From positions 32,858,344-32,922,343 of the forward strand of contig OX457052.1 in assembly GCA_949752735.1 (NCBI GenBank): a DNA stretch of 64,000 nucleotides. The letters run 5' to 3'. The position numbers and the translations under genes were made by a program. This DNA comes from Lumbricus terrestris (Eukaryota > Annelida > Clitellata > Crassiclitellata > Lumbricidae). The notes below the pieces were generated by a model that saw only the letters and a list, made by a program, of their open reading frames with translations, did no database searches and was not told the DNA's origin. Every line of letters starts with the position of its first letter. Within the stretch, counting starts at the first letter, position 1. Positions 29,951 through 41,233 of the stretch are shown here, in pieces.

Positions 29951-30524
29951 ACAGACAGACAGACACACACAAAGACAGACACAAACTTATAGACCATTCG
30001 CTAGAGGACATTAGTTCAATGTTCACCAGTTGTATTACCAGATGACCAAGTGAACGCAATCAGATGACCATAAAAAGACTCGTTGAACAATAGCAAGCTT
30101 AGAGAAGTCCTTAAAGTGATATTGACTATTGTTGCTGGCCCGATTTCAAAGTTCTTTCAACTATTATTGGTCCCAATAAATTGAGACAAGTACTATAAAT
30201 AAATAAATAAACTATTGGCATCACATAGTGAAACTGCTCTCCAAGATAATCTATATTCTAACGCAATCTCGTACAACGACTTTCCTTATGCTGCTAAATG
30301 ACATCTGGCATTAACATCAACGCTACCAAGTCTAGAGAATCTGAACGCGGTGCTGGCTGGATTCTACGTGTTTGGGTGGGCCTACTGTCACGGATGATAT
30401 TCGTCGAGTTTTCTATGCTCCGGTGTGTTTTTTGATTATATTCTTATTCGTTCTGATTTTGTGATGATTGTCCTGTCTACTTCTGTTTTCTTAGATTTTT
30501 TCTGTCCCGTTCTATTTTGGGGTT

Positions 30525-30629
30525 TTGGTGGTGGTGGTGGTGGTGGTGGTGGTGGTGGTGGTGGTGGTGGTGGTGGGTTGTGGATTGTGGTGGTGGTGGG
30601 TTGTGGTGGTGGTGGTGGTGATGATGACA

Positions 30630-30660
<31 letters not shown>

Positions 30661-30812
30661 CGACGAAGACGACGATGACGACGATGACGATGATGATGGT
30701 GATGATGATGATAACTACGACGACGACGGCGACAACGACCACGATGATGATGATGATGATGATAATGATGAATGCGACGATGATGACGACGACGACGATG
30801 ATGATGATGACT
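30525..30812. repeat. GGT then GAT/GAC trinucleotide arrays
   Basis: TGG repeats (30525-30620) followed by GAT/GAC repeats with variants (30620-30812). Intron of the channel gene; no gene of its own. Confidence 0.95.
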
Positions 30813-31274
30813 TCAGCCGGCTTCTATCTTTATCGTGCGCCACATAATCTGCCGCCGGTCTTCGGCCCCGCCGGAACCTCCATTCGCCCGCCAGATGATT
30901 TACAATCAAGCCCAGTTATTTCGGGACGATTCGGTCCTTTCCGCACTCGTCCGCAATTTCCTTAATGTTCCCATCCACGCTTACACTTACCGGGCGGCAC
31001 CCCACCCCCACCCTACCCATCTCACCCCCTCAAGTGGGGGCGTCTAACTGCGGCAGATGTGTGGACATCGAATGAAGGAAGGAAGGAGGTGGATGTATTA
31101 TAGCTTCACTCCACTACACTAGCGCTAGATGAATCCGTTGGGAGGCGGCGTCCAATCAGAGAGCGATAGGCGAACGTAACCATCAACGACCGTTGCGTAT
31201 CTCAACGAAGGATGACTGTATATTTATAGTGGCGCTACATCATCTCTAATATCGCTAATTTATGTGGAGCAACA

Positions 31275-31350
31275 ATGAGCCGTGTGTCATACTGGTAAGT
31301 CGTCGGTCTGCTTTCGACAGCCTCAGGTTCGACTCGTGATTTAGGAGATC
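31275..31350 (+). mobile_element. Possible tRNA-related SINE head
   Basis: GTCATACTGGTAAGTCGTC (A-box-like) and CAGGTTCGACTCGTG (B-box-like) are spaced as in a tRNA-derived promoter. No clover leaf was verified. Confidence 0.3.
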
Positions 31351-31460
31351 CGTAATCTCTCTGTCTGTCTGTCTGTAATTATGTCTTTATGCACGTGTGT
31401 ATGCATGCATGTTTGCGCCTAAGTAGGCCTACGTGTGTTTCGGTGTGTGTGTATGTATGG

Positions 31461-31732
31461 GGTGGGTCCGGTAGAGTAATGGATAACACGCTGGCCAAGA
31501 GTGCGAGAGGTAGCGAGTTCGAGCCCCCGTTGGGCCGGTGGCTTTGCACGCTGCTATTAGCGCCGATTATTGCAGGCTGTCTGTTCAGTTGGTAGCCTAT
31601 AGGGTAAGATTTGTGTATTCTGTAATCTGAGTTCCTGTAAATTGTTTAAACTGCATAAAGTGTACATTGTAACCGGTTGCGTTCTGTCAACCGGATTGTT
31701 GAATAAGCGAAAATTATCATTATTACCATTAC
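31461..31732 (+). mobile_element. tRNA-derived SINE, second family
   Basis: The head GGTCCGGTAGAGTAATGG and AGCGAGTTCGAGCCCCCG fits RNA polymerase III A and B boxes. The body includes GTAACCGGTTGCGTTCTGTC, and the element ends with an ATTATCATTATTACC-type tail. It differs from the SINE family with the GGCGCTATA tail. Confidence 0.6.
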
Positions 31733-32514
31733 ATGCATGTATGTATTTTTTACTACGGCAATTTAATATATCGCCCCTTACGATTGCCTAATCAGAAGCG
31801 CTCCCAGTCCAACCCCGGTCGAATAGGACTGCATCCTTAAGAACAGTGAAAAATAATACAGAAAGTCCAATAGGCGTTTGACGAATAGGCCTAGTTGTAG
31901 GAAGCTGTGTCATTGCCAGTATGCAACTAGACACCTAGATAGCGCTCTTTATATGATCTGCTATAAAGAAGACAAAATTGGCCAATAAGTCATACATATA
32001 TTATACACACACATGCATATAATAATTGTATGCGTATGTATATGTGTATATATACACTAGCTTAGAGGGATTTGAGTTAGGTTGGGCTTGGTGTGGGAAC
32101 GCCGCATAGGTCATGCAGGTAGGCAGGCAATCATCATTAAGGTGACAGAATGCAAAATGTCTTCGCCTTCAGCGGCTGCGTTCCTGCTCCGAATTGCGGC
32201 ATTCTCTCATGCAACATTAATGACTCATTTCTCAGCTTGTCAACAGATCCACGTCTACAGCTCATCAGTAGCGAACCCCACCCTCCCCAGCCGTAAGAAA
32301 AATTCCATCTCACCCAAGGTCTGAAGAGGACTGATTGTAACAAGAGGAAGGGCCGTCTCTTACGTCCGTACTGATGCAACCGTGGTCCGCGGCCCTCTAC
32401 CGGTCTGGGTATCATTGATTTCCCGGTCGCGAAACGATAACTAACATACTTGTTATCATATCTACTGTTGACGTTGTTTACGCAATGGACGCATGCTAAG
32501 TGTTTATTTACACG

Positions 32515-33165
32515 CATAGTCATAATATTATCTTTTAAATGTCTAAATTTAATACAATATGCCATAGTTGTTAAATGTAAAAGATTTTAATATAATGAAT
32601 GTCATATTTATTGAATCTAAATTTTTAATATGATAAATATGTCATATTTGCTAAATTAAAATTTTATATAGTACATTCTATTTGCGTAATATACATTTTC
32701 TACAATAATTTATGCTACATTTGTGATATATGAATATTAATAAAGGTCCTAATGAGTTACATTTCTTTAATATAATGTTTGATGCAATAGGCCTATGTCA
32801 TATTTTGTGGATTCAAATTTTAATATAATTGGCGAGGTTTTAAATTCTAATTCAAAGTTTAATATTATATTGGCCTAACGTGATGCTCGCAAAAACTCAA
32901 ATCGCCATATGTCATATTCGTGAAATCTCAATCTTAGAAAATAATATACCATATTTGTGATATCTAAATTTGGAAAAAATTTCTTACTTGTGAAATCTAA
33001 ATATCATATAATAATTATTTTGCGAAATTGTTTTAGAAGTCTAAATTTGAATGCAAAATGCCATAATTGTGAAATCTAAATGTCAATATGATACGTCATA
33101 TTCTAGAAATCTTGTGTCATATTCCAGAATTCTTATTGCAATATTGTCGTAATTACAATATAATT
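32515..33165. repeat. Degenerate AT-rich tandem array, about 37-45 bp unit
   Basis: Roughly a dozen diverged units of the form GTCATATTTGTGAAATCTAA followed by an AATATAAT-rich spacer. It is not obvious because the copies differ strongly. It lies in the channel gene intron, and no coding frame is seen. Confidence 0.65.
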
Positions 33166-33474
33166 ATGTCAGCTGATGTTGAACTGATTTATCCGTGAGT
33201 CCGCGACATTTTCAGCAAAAAAATCATCACAGCACTATGCACGGTACAAGGAAGCAATACCTGAAAAAAGTTCCAGGGTAAGCCTATAGAATATTAAGTA
33301 GGCTACTTCCTTTTCCTGGACTCGGCCTAGTCAGGCGAATGAGCAGCCTTTGCCGCACTATCAAATAATCCCGATGATTGTGTACGGTCAGTGTACGCAT
33401 ACTGTTCGTAGAGTTCGTTAGCGGGTGGGACTGAAAACGGATTTTTAAAAACCAAACGTCAGACATAGACACGC

Positions 33475-33530
33475 TTGGCTTTGGCTAGGAGCGCTTCTGA
33501 GTAGGGCGCTATATAAATTCTAATCGATCG
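33475..33530 (+). repeat. LINE/SINE 3' tail fragment
   Basis: AGCGCTTCTGAGTAGGGCGCTATATAAATT is split here only as a tail, followed by GATTGATTG repeats; compare 22622-22690. Confidence 0.5.
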
Positions 33531-33885
33531 ATTGATTGAGTGTGGTTTTGATCTCTGAACTCACGGTTGACGGTGTAACACCCTAACCACTAAACTATCG
33601 GCCTGTTGATGAAAGAGCCGTGTAATGCAATGACCTACATGTATGCCCGACCCTATAGGCTACGTAACGGAAAGGGGGAGCAGGATATAGATTGAGACAA
33701 GGGTATACAGAGCGACATGGAAAGAGACGTAACAGTATGGAGAGAGACAGACAGACAGACAGACAGAGACAGAGATATAGATGGTTATTGAGATATATGC
33801 AGCAAAACAGACGTATACAAAGAAAGAAATTAAAGAGTCGGAGATCAAGAAAACAAGAGGGAGAAACATTTGTAGAGTAACAAAC

Positions 33886-34270
<385 letters not shown>

Positions 34271-34299
34271 CATATACATAGACGTACGGACAGACAGAC

Positions 34300-34830
34300 G
34301 TGCAGATGTTGAGCTACTGAGAGACACACTGAGACAGCAAGACAGACAAAACCAGACACACAACAGCAGACATACAATTAGACAGAAAGACGTACATGTA
34401 CATACAGACATTTATAAAGCCAGATAGAGAGACATACATACAGACAGGCAGACATACAGATGTGTAGTTACAGCAAGACAAAACGGGCAAACAGCAGACG
34501 CACAAATACATGAAGACAGAAAGACTATATACATACATACACAGATTACACACATACAAACAGACAGAGAGGCAGACAGACAGATAGATAGAGAGACATA
34601 CAGACAGGCAGACAAACAGCAGACGTACAAATAGAGAGAAGGATGTACATGCAGCCATGCATGCAAGCAGATGAATAGACAGACAGACAGACAGATAGAC
34701 AGACGGACAGACAGACAGACAGAGAGATAAACAAACAAACAGCAGACGTACAAATAGACAGAAGGATGTACATGCAGACATACAGACAGAAGGATGCAGA
34801 CAAACAGAGAGGTAGACATAGCATACAGAG
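34300..34830. repeat. Degenerate CAGA-rich tract
   Basis: ACAGACAGAC-type repeats with many changes and partial block duplications (the phrase GCAGACGTACAAATA recurs). It begins about 30 bp into the intron after the channel core exon, so the frame that reads on from the exon here is not believed. Confidence 0.8.
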
Positions 34831-34860
34831 CCATAGCAGAGATCCCTCGTATATACCTAC

Positions 34861-35887
34861 CTGCTCGACTGGACTTTGTGTCGATGGCCGAGATGGGAAT
34901 ATGTCCGTGCTTGACGGCGTTCATCCTCCTCGCCTGCCCCGTCCCACCACCGCCCGACTGCGACGCCCCGACGCCCCCTCCTAGTCTCCCATGTCCACCG
35001 CCGCCGCCGCCACCGCTTCCGTCGGACCGGACGGGCGGACCCTTGGGCCGAACGGCCTCGACGGGCAGGACCCTGCGCCGCTTCTTCGGCAGCTTGGCCC
35101 TGGCCTGCGTGTGCGAGTAGAAGAGGGCAAAGTTACTGACGATGACGGGCACGGGAAGGGCGATGGTGAGTACCCCGGTGAGGGCGCAGAAGGACCCTAC
35201 GAACATACCGATGTACGTCTTCGGGGTCATGTCCCCGTAGCCGACCGTCGTCATGGTAACGATGGCCCACCAGAGCCCGACGGGGATCGACGTGAAGTCG
35301 TTGGTGGGATTGTACTGGATCCGCTCGGCGTAGTAGACGAGGGACGCGAAGATGACGATGCCGATGACGAGGAAGAAGATGAGAAGGAGGAGTTCGTGCG
35401 CCGACGCCTTGAACGTGTGGATGAGAATCTTGAGACCGGGCGAGTGCCGGGTGAGCTTGAACAGCCGCATGATCCGAATGATACTGAAGAACTCGAGAAT
35501 GTCATTCTCCTTCTTCATCCACGTCAACAGGAAGTCCAGGTAGAAGGATAGCGTGGCGACGAAATCGATGATGTTGACGGGCGCTCGGAGGAAGGCCAGC
35601 TTGCTCGGGCTGACGATGAAGCGGGTCGCCAGCTCGAACGTGAACCAACCGTTGCAGACGCACTCGATGTAGAAGAACGCCTCGTGCGGATCGGTCCGCC
35701 GTTTTTCCAGCATCCACGACGATGATGATCCGGTGGAGGCGTTGTTGTGCGGACGCTCGCCGGAACCGGGGTAGTAGGATGAGAAGGAAGTGTTGCGAAT
35801 GATGGGGACGCGCATTGACGGGTGCGTTTTGAGACAGAATGATAGAATTGAGACGATGATGAAGAACACGGAGAGGACGGCTGCAAT
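34861..35887 (-). CDS. KCNC: Shaw/Kv3-type voltage-gated K+ channel, S1-S6 exon
   Basis: A 1027-nt exon with acceptor TTGCGTTTCAG|ATTGC (phase 0) and donor GAGCAG|GTAGGT (phase 1), about 342 residues. S1 is at exon residues 1-20; the S1-S2 loop has two sequons (NTS, NAS); S2 about 71-92; S3 about 103-124; S4 about 131-158 with [13 protein letters not shown], which has the reduced charge number typical of Shaw; S5 about 166-186; the pore has the K+ filter TVGYGD at 214-219; S6 carries PVP at 245-247. The segment [13 protein letters not shown] after S6 and the S4 text match the Shaw/Kv3 class as I know it. A glycine-rich tail follows. Kv3 channels give fast, high-threshold outward K+ current in neurons and muscle. 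The T1 exon expected upstream (higher coordinates) was not found before 64000. The exon is clearly more GC-rich than its surroundings. Confidence 0.93.
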
Positions 35888-35941
35888 CTGAAACGCAACA
35901 ATCAAAATGTATTGTGTACATGCAGAGCTCCTTTGTTTGTA

Positions 35942-36150
35942 TGTGCACTTGTTATAGCGTCCCTTCAAGAACCTACACAGAGGCGCTCCCGACTGCAGAG
36001 CGGACATGCATCGGAGTCTCACGCCGAAACGCCGAGCAGTTGCGTGTTAAGGACTCGCCCAAGGTCCATATACGCGGCGACTTGAGGTGGATTCCAACCT
36101 CGAATCTTCCGGCTTCAAGGCAAGGACGCCACCACTACACCACCGCGCCC
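35942..36150 (-). mobile_element. tRNA-derived SINE
   Basis: The minus strand reads GGGCGCGGTGGTGTAGTGG..., body ACCTTGGGCGAGTCCTT, CGTGAGACTCCGATGCA, then the AGGCGCCTCTG-like end and GACGCTATAACAAGTGC. It sits about 55 bp upstream of the acceptor of the channel core exon. Confidence 0.8.
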
Positions 36151-36183
36151 TATAGAGAATATCTACATTTATAATTATGTATG

Positions 36184-36357
36184 AGCGCTTGTTATATAGT
36201 GCACCTTCAAGAATCAACTCAGAGGCGCTCCCGACTATTATAGTGCGGACAAACTGAATCGGAGTTTCACGCCGAAGCGCATGAGCATTATTGTGAGTGA
36301 AGGACTTGCTCAGGGTCCCTACGCGGCGGCTTTAGGTGGATTCGAACCCGTAACCTA
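36184..36357 (-). mobile_element. SINE, head-truncated
   Basis: Same family as the neighbour at 35942-36150 and in the same orientation. The tail, body and B box (GGGTTCGAATCCACC) are present and the A box is lost. The two copies are side by side. Confidence 0.7.
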
Positions 36358-36899
36358 GAACTACACTAACCCTACTCCCCTTCGAAACCTTCCCAAGCTC
36401 TCCTGGCCTTCTTCGCCTGTTTCATATACCTTTTCCTTGCCTGAATCCCTTCGTCTTTCTTCCATAACCCTCCCCTCACTTAATACCATTCCCTGCTCCT
36501 CGGATGTCCCGTTTTTGGATAACATTTCCTTCTTTTCCACCCTTTATTGTGTGCCCGGTGGGGTCATCACAGCAGGGGAAAATTATGCAATTGGCAGATA
36601 CAAGTAGGTTAAGAATATTCCTTAATAGACCAATTGCTATCCGCATTTTGGTATACAAACATGGCATAATAAACGTACAGTACATCATCTATAAAATTAT
36701 TTAGACTTTCAAATCAAATCAAGTCAATTTCTAGCGAATATTGGACGCGTAAAGTAACACAAGGCAGCATGCTAGAATTGCTGTTAGCTTCTGCAGATAA
36801 TGAACACCAAAACAGTCAAAAAATCAGTCAAAATAGTAAAATTAAACAATAATACACTGTATACACAATTACACATTAGTGAACAGTCTATGAATCGAC

Positions 36900-37065
36900 C
36901 CTCAAGCCGCAACGTTCGGACCTTGAGCAAGTCCTTCACTTGCAATTGCTCGTGCGCTTCGGCGTGAAACTCCGATGCAGTGTGGAAATGGAAGTGCCTC
37001 TGAGTAGTGAGCTTGAAGGGGCGCTATAGAAATGGAGATATAGAAATAATAATAATAATAATAAA
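36900..37065 (+). mobile_element. SINE, 5'-truncated, with AAT tail
   Basis: The plus strand begins within the body (ACCTTGAGCAAGTCCTTCAC), continues CGCTTCGGCGTGAAACTCC, GCCTCTGAGTAG and GGGGCGCTATAGAAATGG, and ends in AAT repeats. Confidence 0.75.
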
Positions 37066-37144
37066 GGGCCAGTTTGTACTTGAGTACCGACTTTAAAATG
37101 TTAATTATTTTGAAGCAGAGTACAATTCTATGCGTCGTTGAACC

Positions 37145-37780
37145 CCTCAATATTCCTCAATAATCCTCAATATTCCTCAATATTCCTCAATATTCCTCAG
37201 CGTTTATCAATATTCCTCAATATTCCTCAGTGTTCCTCAATATTCCTCAATATTCCTCAATATCCCTCAACATTCCTAAATATTCTTCAATATTCTTTAA
37301 TATTCTTCAATATTCTTTAATATTCTTCAATATTCTTTAATATTCTTTAATATTCCTCAATATTTCTCAGTATTCCTCAGTATTCTTAAATATTCTTCAA
37401 TATTCTTTAATATTCTTCAACATTCCTCAATATTCCTTAATATTCCTCAAAATCCTTCAATATTCCTCAAAATTCCTCAATATTCCTCGATATTCTTCAA
37501 TATTCTTTAATATTCTTTAATATTCTTCAATATTCTTCAATAGTCCTTAATATTCCTCAATATCCCTCAATATTCCTCAGTATTCTTCAATATTCCTCAA
37601 TATTCCTCAATATCCCTCAATATTCCACAATAGTCCTCAATATTCCTCAATGTTCCTCAATATTCCTCGATATTCCTTAATATTCCTTAATATTCCTCAA
37701 TATTCCTCAATATTCCTCATTATTCCTCAATATGACTCAATATTCCTCAATATTCCTCAATATTCCTCAATATTCCTCTG
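37145..37780. repeat. 10-bp satellite, AATATTCCTC unit
   Basis: About 63 tandem copies of a 10-bp unit (consensus AATATTCCTC with TTCTTCAA/TTCTTTAA variants) extend over 635 bp. AATATT recurs once per helical turn. No gene. Confidence 0.95.
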
Positions 37781-37847
37781 TGTATGTTTGCATCCTTTCG
37801 CTGGTCAACGCGTGCATCTTCAACGCAGACGGACAAAATGGCTGAAA

Positions 37848-37870
37848 TACTATATATATATTTATATATT

Positions 37871-37904
<34 letters not shown>

Positions 37905-38200
37905 CATATATATACATATATATGACAATTATTATTATTCATCACGTGACGCAGTCGGATGAAGACGAATGTTCAGTCGGGCGAATTTATGTGCAGCCAA
38001 CATCATCCGTCGCATTATTATGTCACACGATGGCCAATAGGCGGCGCCACCACGGTATTGATCCAACCACATCATCATCATCATCGTCGTCATTGTCATC
38101 ATCAACGTCATCGTCGTCGTCATCATTGTAATCATCATCATCATCATAGTCGTCGTCATCATCATTGTCATCATCGTCGTCGTCGTCGTCGACATCATCA
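37848..38200. repeat. TA-rich and CAT/CGT arrays
   Basis: TATATTTATA repeats (37848-37922), about 130 bp of unique sequence, then CAT/CGT trinucleotides (38068-38192). Confidence 0.85.
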
Positions 38201-38281
38201 GGACGATCGGTGTATGTATGTGTAATTGTGTATGTAAAATAGTGTAAGACAGATATTATAGGTACAGATAGACATAATTAT

Positions 38282-38512
38282 GGATCAATGGATGGGTGGA
38301 TGGGTGGTGGATGGATGGATGGGTGGGTGAGTGAGTTGGTGGGTTGTGGCTATGTGGGTGGGTGGGTGGGTGGGTGGATGGATGGATGGGTGGATGGATG
38401 GATGGATGGATGGGTGGATGGATGGATGGATGGATGGGTGGATGGATGGATGGATGGATGGATGGATAGTGGATGGATGGATGGATGGATGGAAGGACGG
38501 ATGGATTTATGT
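38282..38512. repeat. GGAT/GGGT minisatellite
   Basis: ATGGATGGATGGGTGG units, 12-20 bp higher-order pattern; no gene. Confidence 0.95.
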
Positions 38513-38692
38513 GTGAACGCGTGTATGTAAGTGATTTTCCCAGAAAACTAACAATTAATATGTGTTCATCTCTTGATGAATTTCAATTTGGTCGATTTTA
38601 TGTCAACATTGAACGACATCTTCTCGCCGAACTTCTCACATTTTTGATTCCTCCACACCATCATCATTGCCAATCATAGATTATCACCTTCC

Positions 38693-39110
38693 TTGTGCCC
38701 CTCTATCCATCACCCATCAGGCTTAGCTTCTTACCACTCAAAATTGAAGTCTAACCTCTTCAAGACTTCACAACCAGACTCATCTGATCTTCCACCTTTC
38801 AATTCCCCACCCTTCATTGCAGCTGGACACCCTCTTATCTGCGTGAGCTTTGCCTCCCCATTTCCACTTGCACAGGAGAGCGCGCACTGCGCATTGCGCT
38901 CTGTTGTTCATGGTGACTTAATGGTTCCTGTCACTCGCTCTGCGACATTGCAGAGCCGTTCCTTCTCTGTGGTTGGTCCAGCGACCTGGAATGGGTTCCT
39001 TTGACTATCGAAGCCTTCCAGACAGGCAAGCATGCAGGCAGGCAGGCTGACAGGCAGGCTGGGAGGCAGGCAGGCAGACAGACAGACAGGCAGGCAGGCA
39101 GATAACTGTG
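38693..39110 (+). mobile_element. LINE C-terminal fragment with CAGG repeat
   Basis: The plus frame reads LASYHSKLKSNLFKTSQPDS and, near its end, VVHGDLMVPVTRSATLQSRS and VVGPATWNGFL*, a LINE-type C-terminus, cut short and followed by GCAGGCAGGC repeats (39027-39102). Confidence 0.65.
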
Positions 39111-39294
39111 CGTACTTTCGCAGCAAGCCCTGGATAGAAAATAATTGTAGGCAGATGTTAGAAATTGTGAATTTATAAGAAGAGACAAAAACGATTTTGA
39201 GAAAAGGTAAAAAGAGGGTAAAAGAGGGTTGGACAGTGGACACGAATGAGATTAGAAAAAGCAACACTGGGCACTAGGTGAATCTTAGTGTCCC

Positions 39295-39471
39295 TAGTAC
39301 TTAAAGTGTGGAAAAATAAGTGCCTGGACGGCGCTTACCTTTCCAAAAGAAGTGCCTAGACGCTCATTACCTTTCCAGGTTATGCTCACCAATTAGTGGC
39401 AGGACGGCGTCCAGATTTTAAAATAAGTGCATGGACGCCGCCCATGACCTCCAGCCACACTTTAATCCCTG
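39295..39471. mobile_element. hAT-type MITE, family D copy 2
   Basis: 177 bp collinear with 26106-26283 (AAGTGTGG...AAGTGCATGGACGCCG...CCACACTTTAATCCCTG). The left terminus is eroded and no target duplication is apparent. Confidence 0.8.
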
Positions 39472-39529
39472 AATTATGTCCTGGTAGTGAATAGGTGCTA
39501 TAGACATGATTAACACTTTCTTATAACGC

Positions 39530-40973
39530 TAAGACAACCATGCATATATCTATATATATATATTATATATATATATTTACAAGTAGATACCGATGGCTAA
39601 GTGCCCATGGTACATTATATAAAAATATATAATGTATATATACACTTATTATACCCATACATATAAACATATGTATTTAGACGTAAACACAGAATGATGA
39701 ACAATGGCATATGTAAATATATAACAATGTATAAAAATACGACTGTAATTTTTATCCGTGTTTACTCTGTATATATATAAAATAAAATAGTATATATATG
39801 TATATATATTATTATGCGTAGAATATCTATTAAGCAGACGAGTGTGCTCGTGGATGTAAGAGTGGGGGCTGTACACTGTTGTGTAGCGGATCGGAACAAC
39901 TGCTGAGCTACTCCTCCATATGGATTTTCCCCATCATGTCTAGTTAATTGGATTCGAGTGGCGCCACGTAGGGAATGTTTTGCCGGCGGCGGTGGTTTGC
40001 CGCTGCGTTCCCCAGAGGGCGCGGGAGCGGAATAGTAATTGTCGTCGAAATCGATCTGTGGGCCTTAAGATCTCCGCACGACCACCTGCGCTCCTCAGGC
40101 GCAACGTTGAATGCTAGCGCTATATGAAGAATGGCCGCATTCATCGTGGCGGGAGGCAGGTTTACATACAAGGGCAATTGAACAAGGACACATAAATGAG
40201 GACATCTGAACAGGGACACATAAATGACAAGGGCATAAGAAAGGAACATTTGGACATGGACACATCAACAAGAATGCATACAACGTGCCACACGTGTTTA
40301 TGTATACTTGCATACATGCATGCACACAAACACACACACACACATACACACACACAAACACACACAAACAGTTCCCAGTTTGCTAATTTTAAAAAGAAAC
40401 TGTGGGTGTCAGACCTTGATTCGCGTAGGATTGGGACGAGCGCCTCTGAGTAGTTTCCTTGAAGAGGAAATGATTGAAAACATCATTTTGGGTATCATAA
40501 GAAAGATTTGTGGAAGCGGGGGCAAAAAGAGGCAATTGCCACCGCCATAGAAATTCATACCGATTTAGTTACCACTTTTTTGTTTTTATCAGATTTCTAT
40601 GGGCTAAAGCGCTATTCACCCCTTGCCTAATGACGTAACGGCTCATTTGCATAATGGCCTGCGCCATATTGGTTCGCAGGCAATGCTTGTTGACATTGGA
40701 TACGTATGCGAATGGCGCTTATTATAAAAATGATTTTCTGTGTTTTCACTGTTTTGTCTGCGGCAAACTTACTGTCAGAGATTAAGGTTCAATTAGAGAA
40801 GTCCAAAGTACACGAGCTTGAATGTCGAGGTTAACGCGAGAAGAGCATCGGCGGCTAAAAACTACAGCCAGAGACATGCAATCGATCGCAAGCAAAATAG
40901 GCCTAATGTAACTAATGCTGTGTCAGTCCAATTATACGATCTAACCTAAAATCTACAAAAAGAGTAGGCCTAG
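39530..40973. other. Intergenic: AT repeats, an AC repeat and unique DNA
   Basis: TATA repeats at 39550-39660 and 39770-39810 and an AC array at 40327-40372. A LINE/SINE tail-like phrase GAGCGCCTCTGAGTAG occurs near 40438. A GC-rich patch at 39955-40160 has no recognisable gene. Confidence 0.45.
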
Positions 40974-41145
40974 TGATGGGAACTCTAGAAATATGTAATC
41001 TATGGTACACTGTTCTAGGAGATATATACTCTCCTCCTTCTTGTGGTGTTTCCGTTTCCGGGACGCCAAAATGTAGAAAACAATAATTATTGTTCGTAGT
41101 GATTTATTATCAAATGTCTTATAATAAAATCTTACGAACACAACA
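40974..41145 (+). repeat. 5' LTR, 172 bp
   Basis: TGATGGGAAC to GAACACAACA. It holds a TATA-like GATATATACT and an AATAAA signal near its end. Very short for a Gypsy LTR. Confidence 0.95.
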
Positions 41146-41160
41146 TGGCGCAGCCGACAT
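41146..41160 (+). promoter_or_regulatory. Primer-binding site
   Basis: TGGCGCAGCCGACAT starts at the first base after the LTR. The complementary tRNA end (CTGCGCCA) resembles serine tRNA, but the match inward is imperfect, so the tRNA is only a suggestion. Confidence 0.6.
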
Positions 41161-41233
41161 TTTAAAGGAACGCGTTTGTATTCGCTAAAATCGAACAATA
41201 TTCGTGAACGTTCTGAACTCTCCGCGTGACACG

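Noticed and set aside
30835..31050. Possible minus-strand exon ending at the donor CCCG|GTAAGTG near 30990
   Set aside because: The donor is good, but the upstream frame is low-complexity Gly/Trp-rich text with no believable acceptor or domain.
32137..32565. 142-codon minus-strand frame
   Set aside because: No motif, poor codon pattern, ends in AT-rich array sequence; consistent with chance.
34412..34860. Continuation of the channel frame past 34861 into CAGA repeats
   Set aside because: A consensus donor GCAG|GTAGGT ends the exon, and the following residues are only repeat-derived Cys/Leu/Ser text.
34991..35551. 186-codon plus-strand frame opposite the potassium channel exon
   Set aside because: It is the antisense of the conserved S1-S6 exon; GC-rich codon bias on the true strand keeps the complement open.
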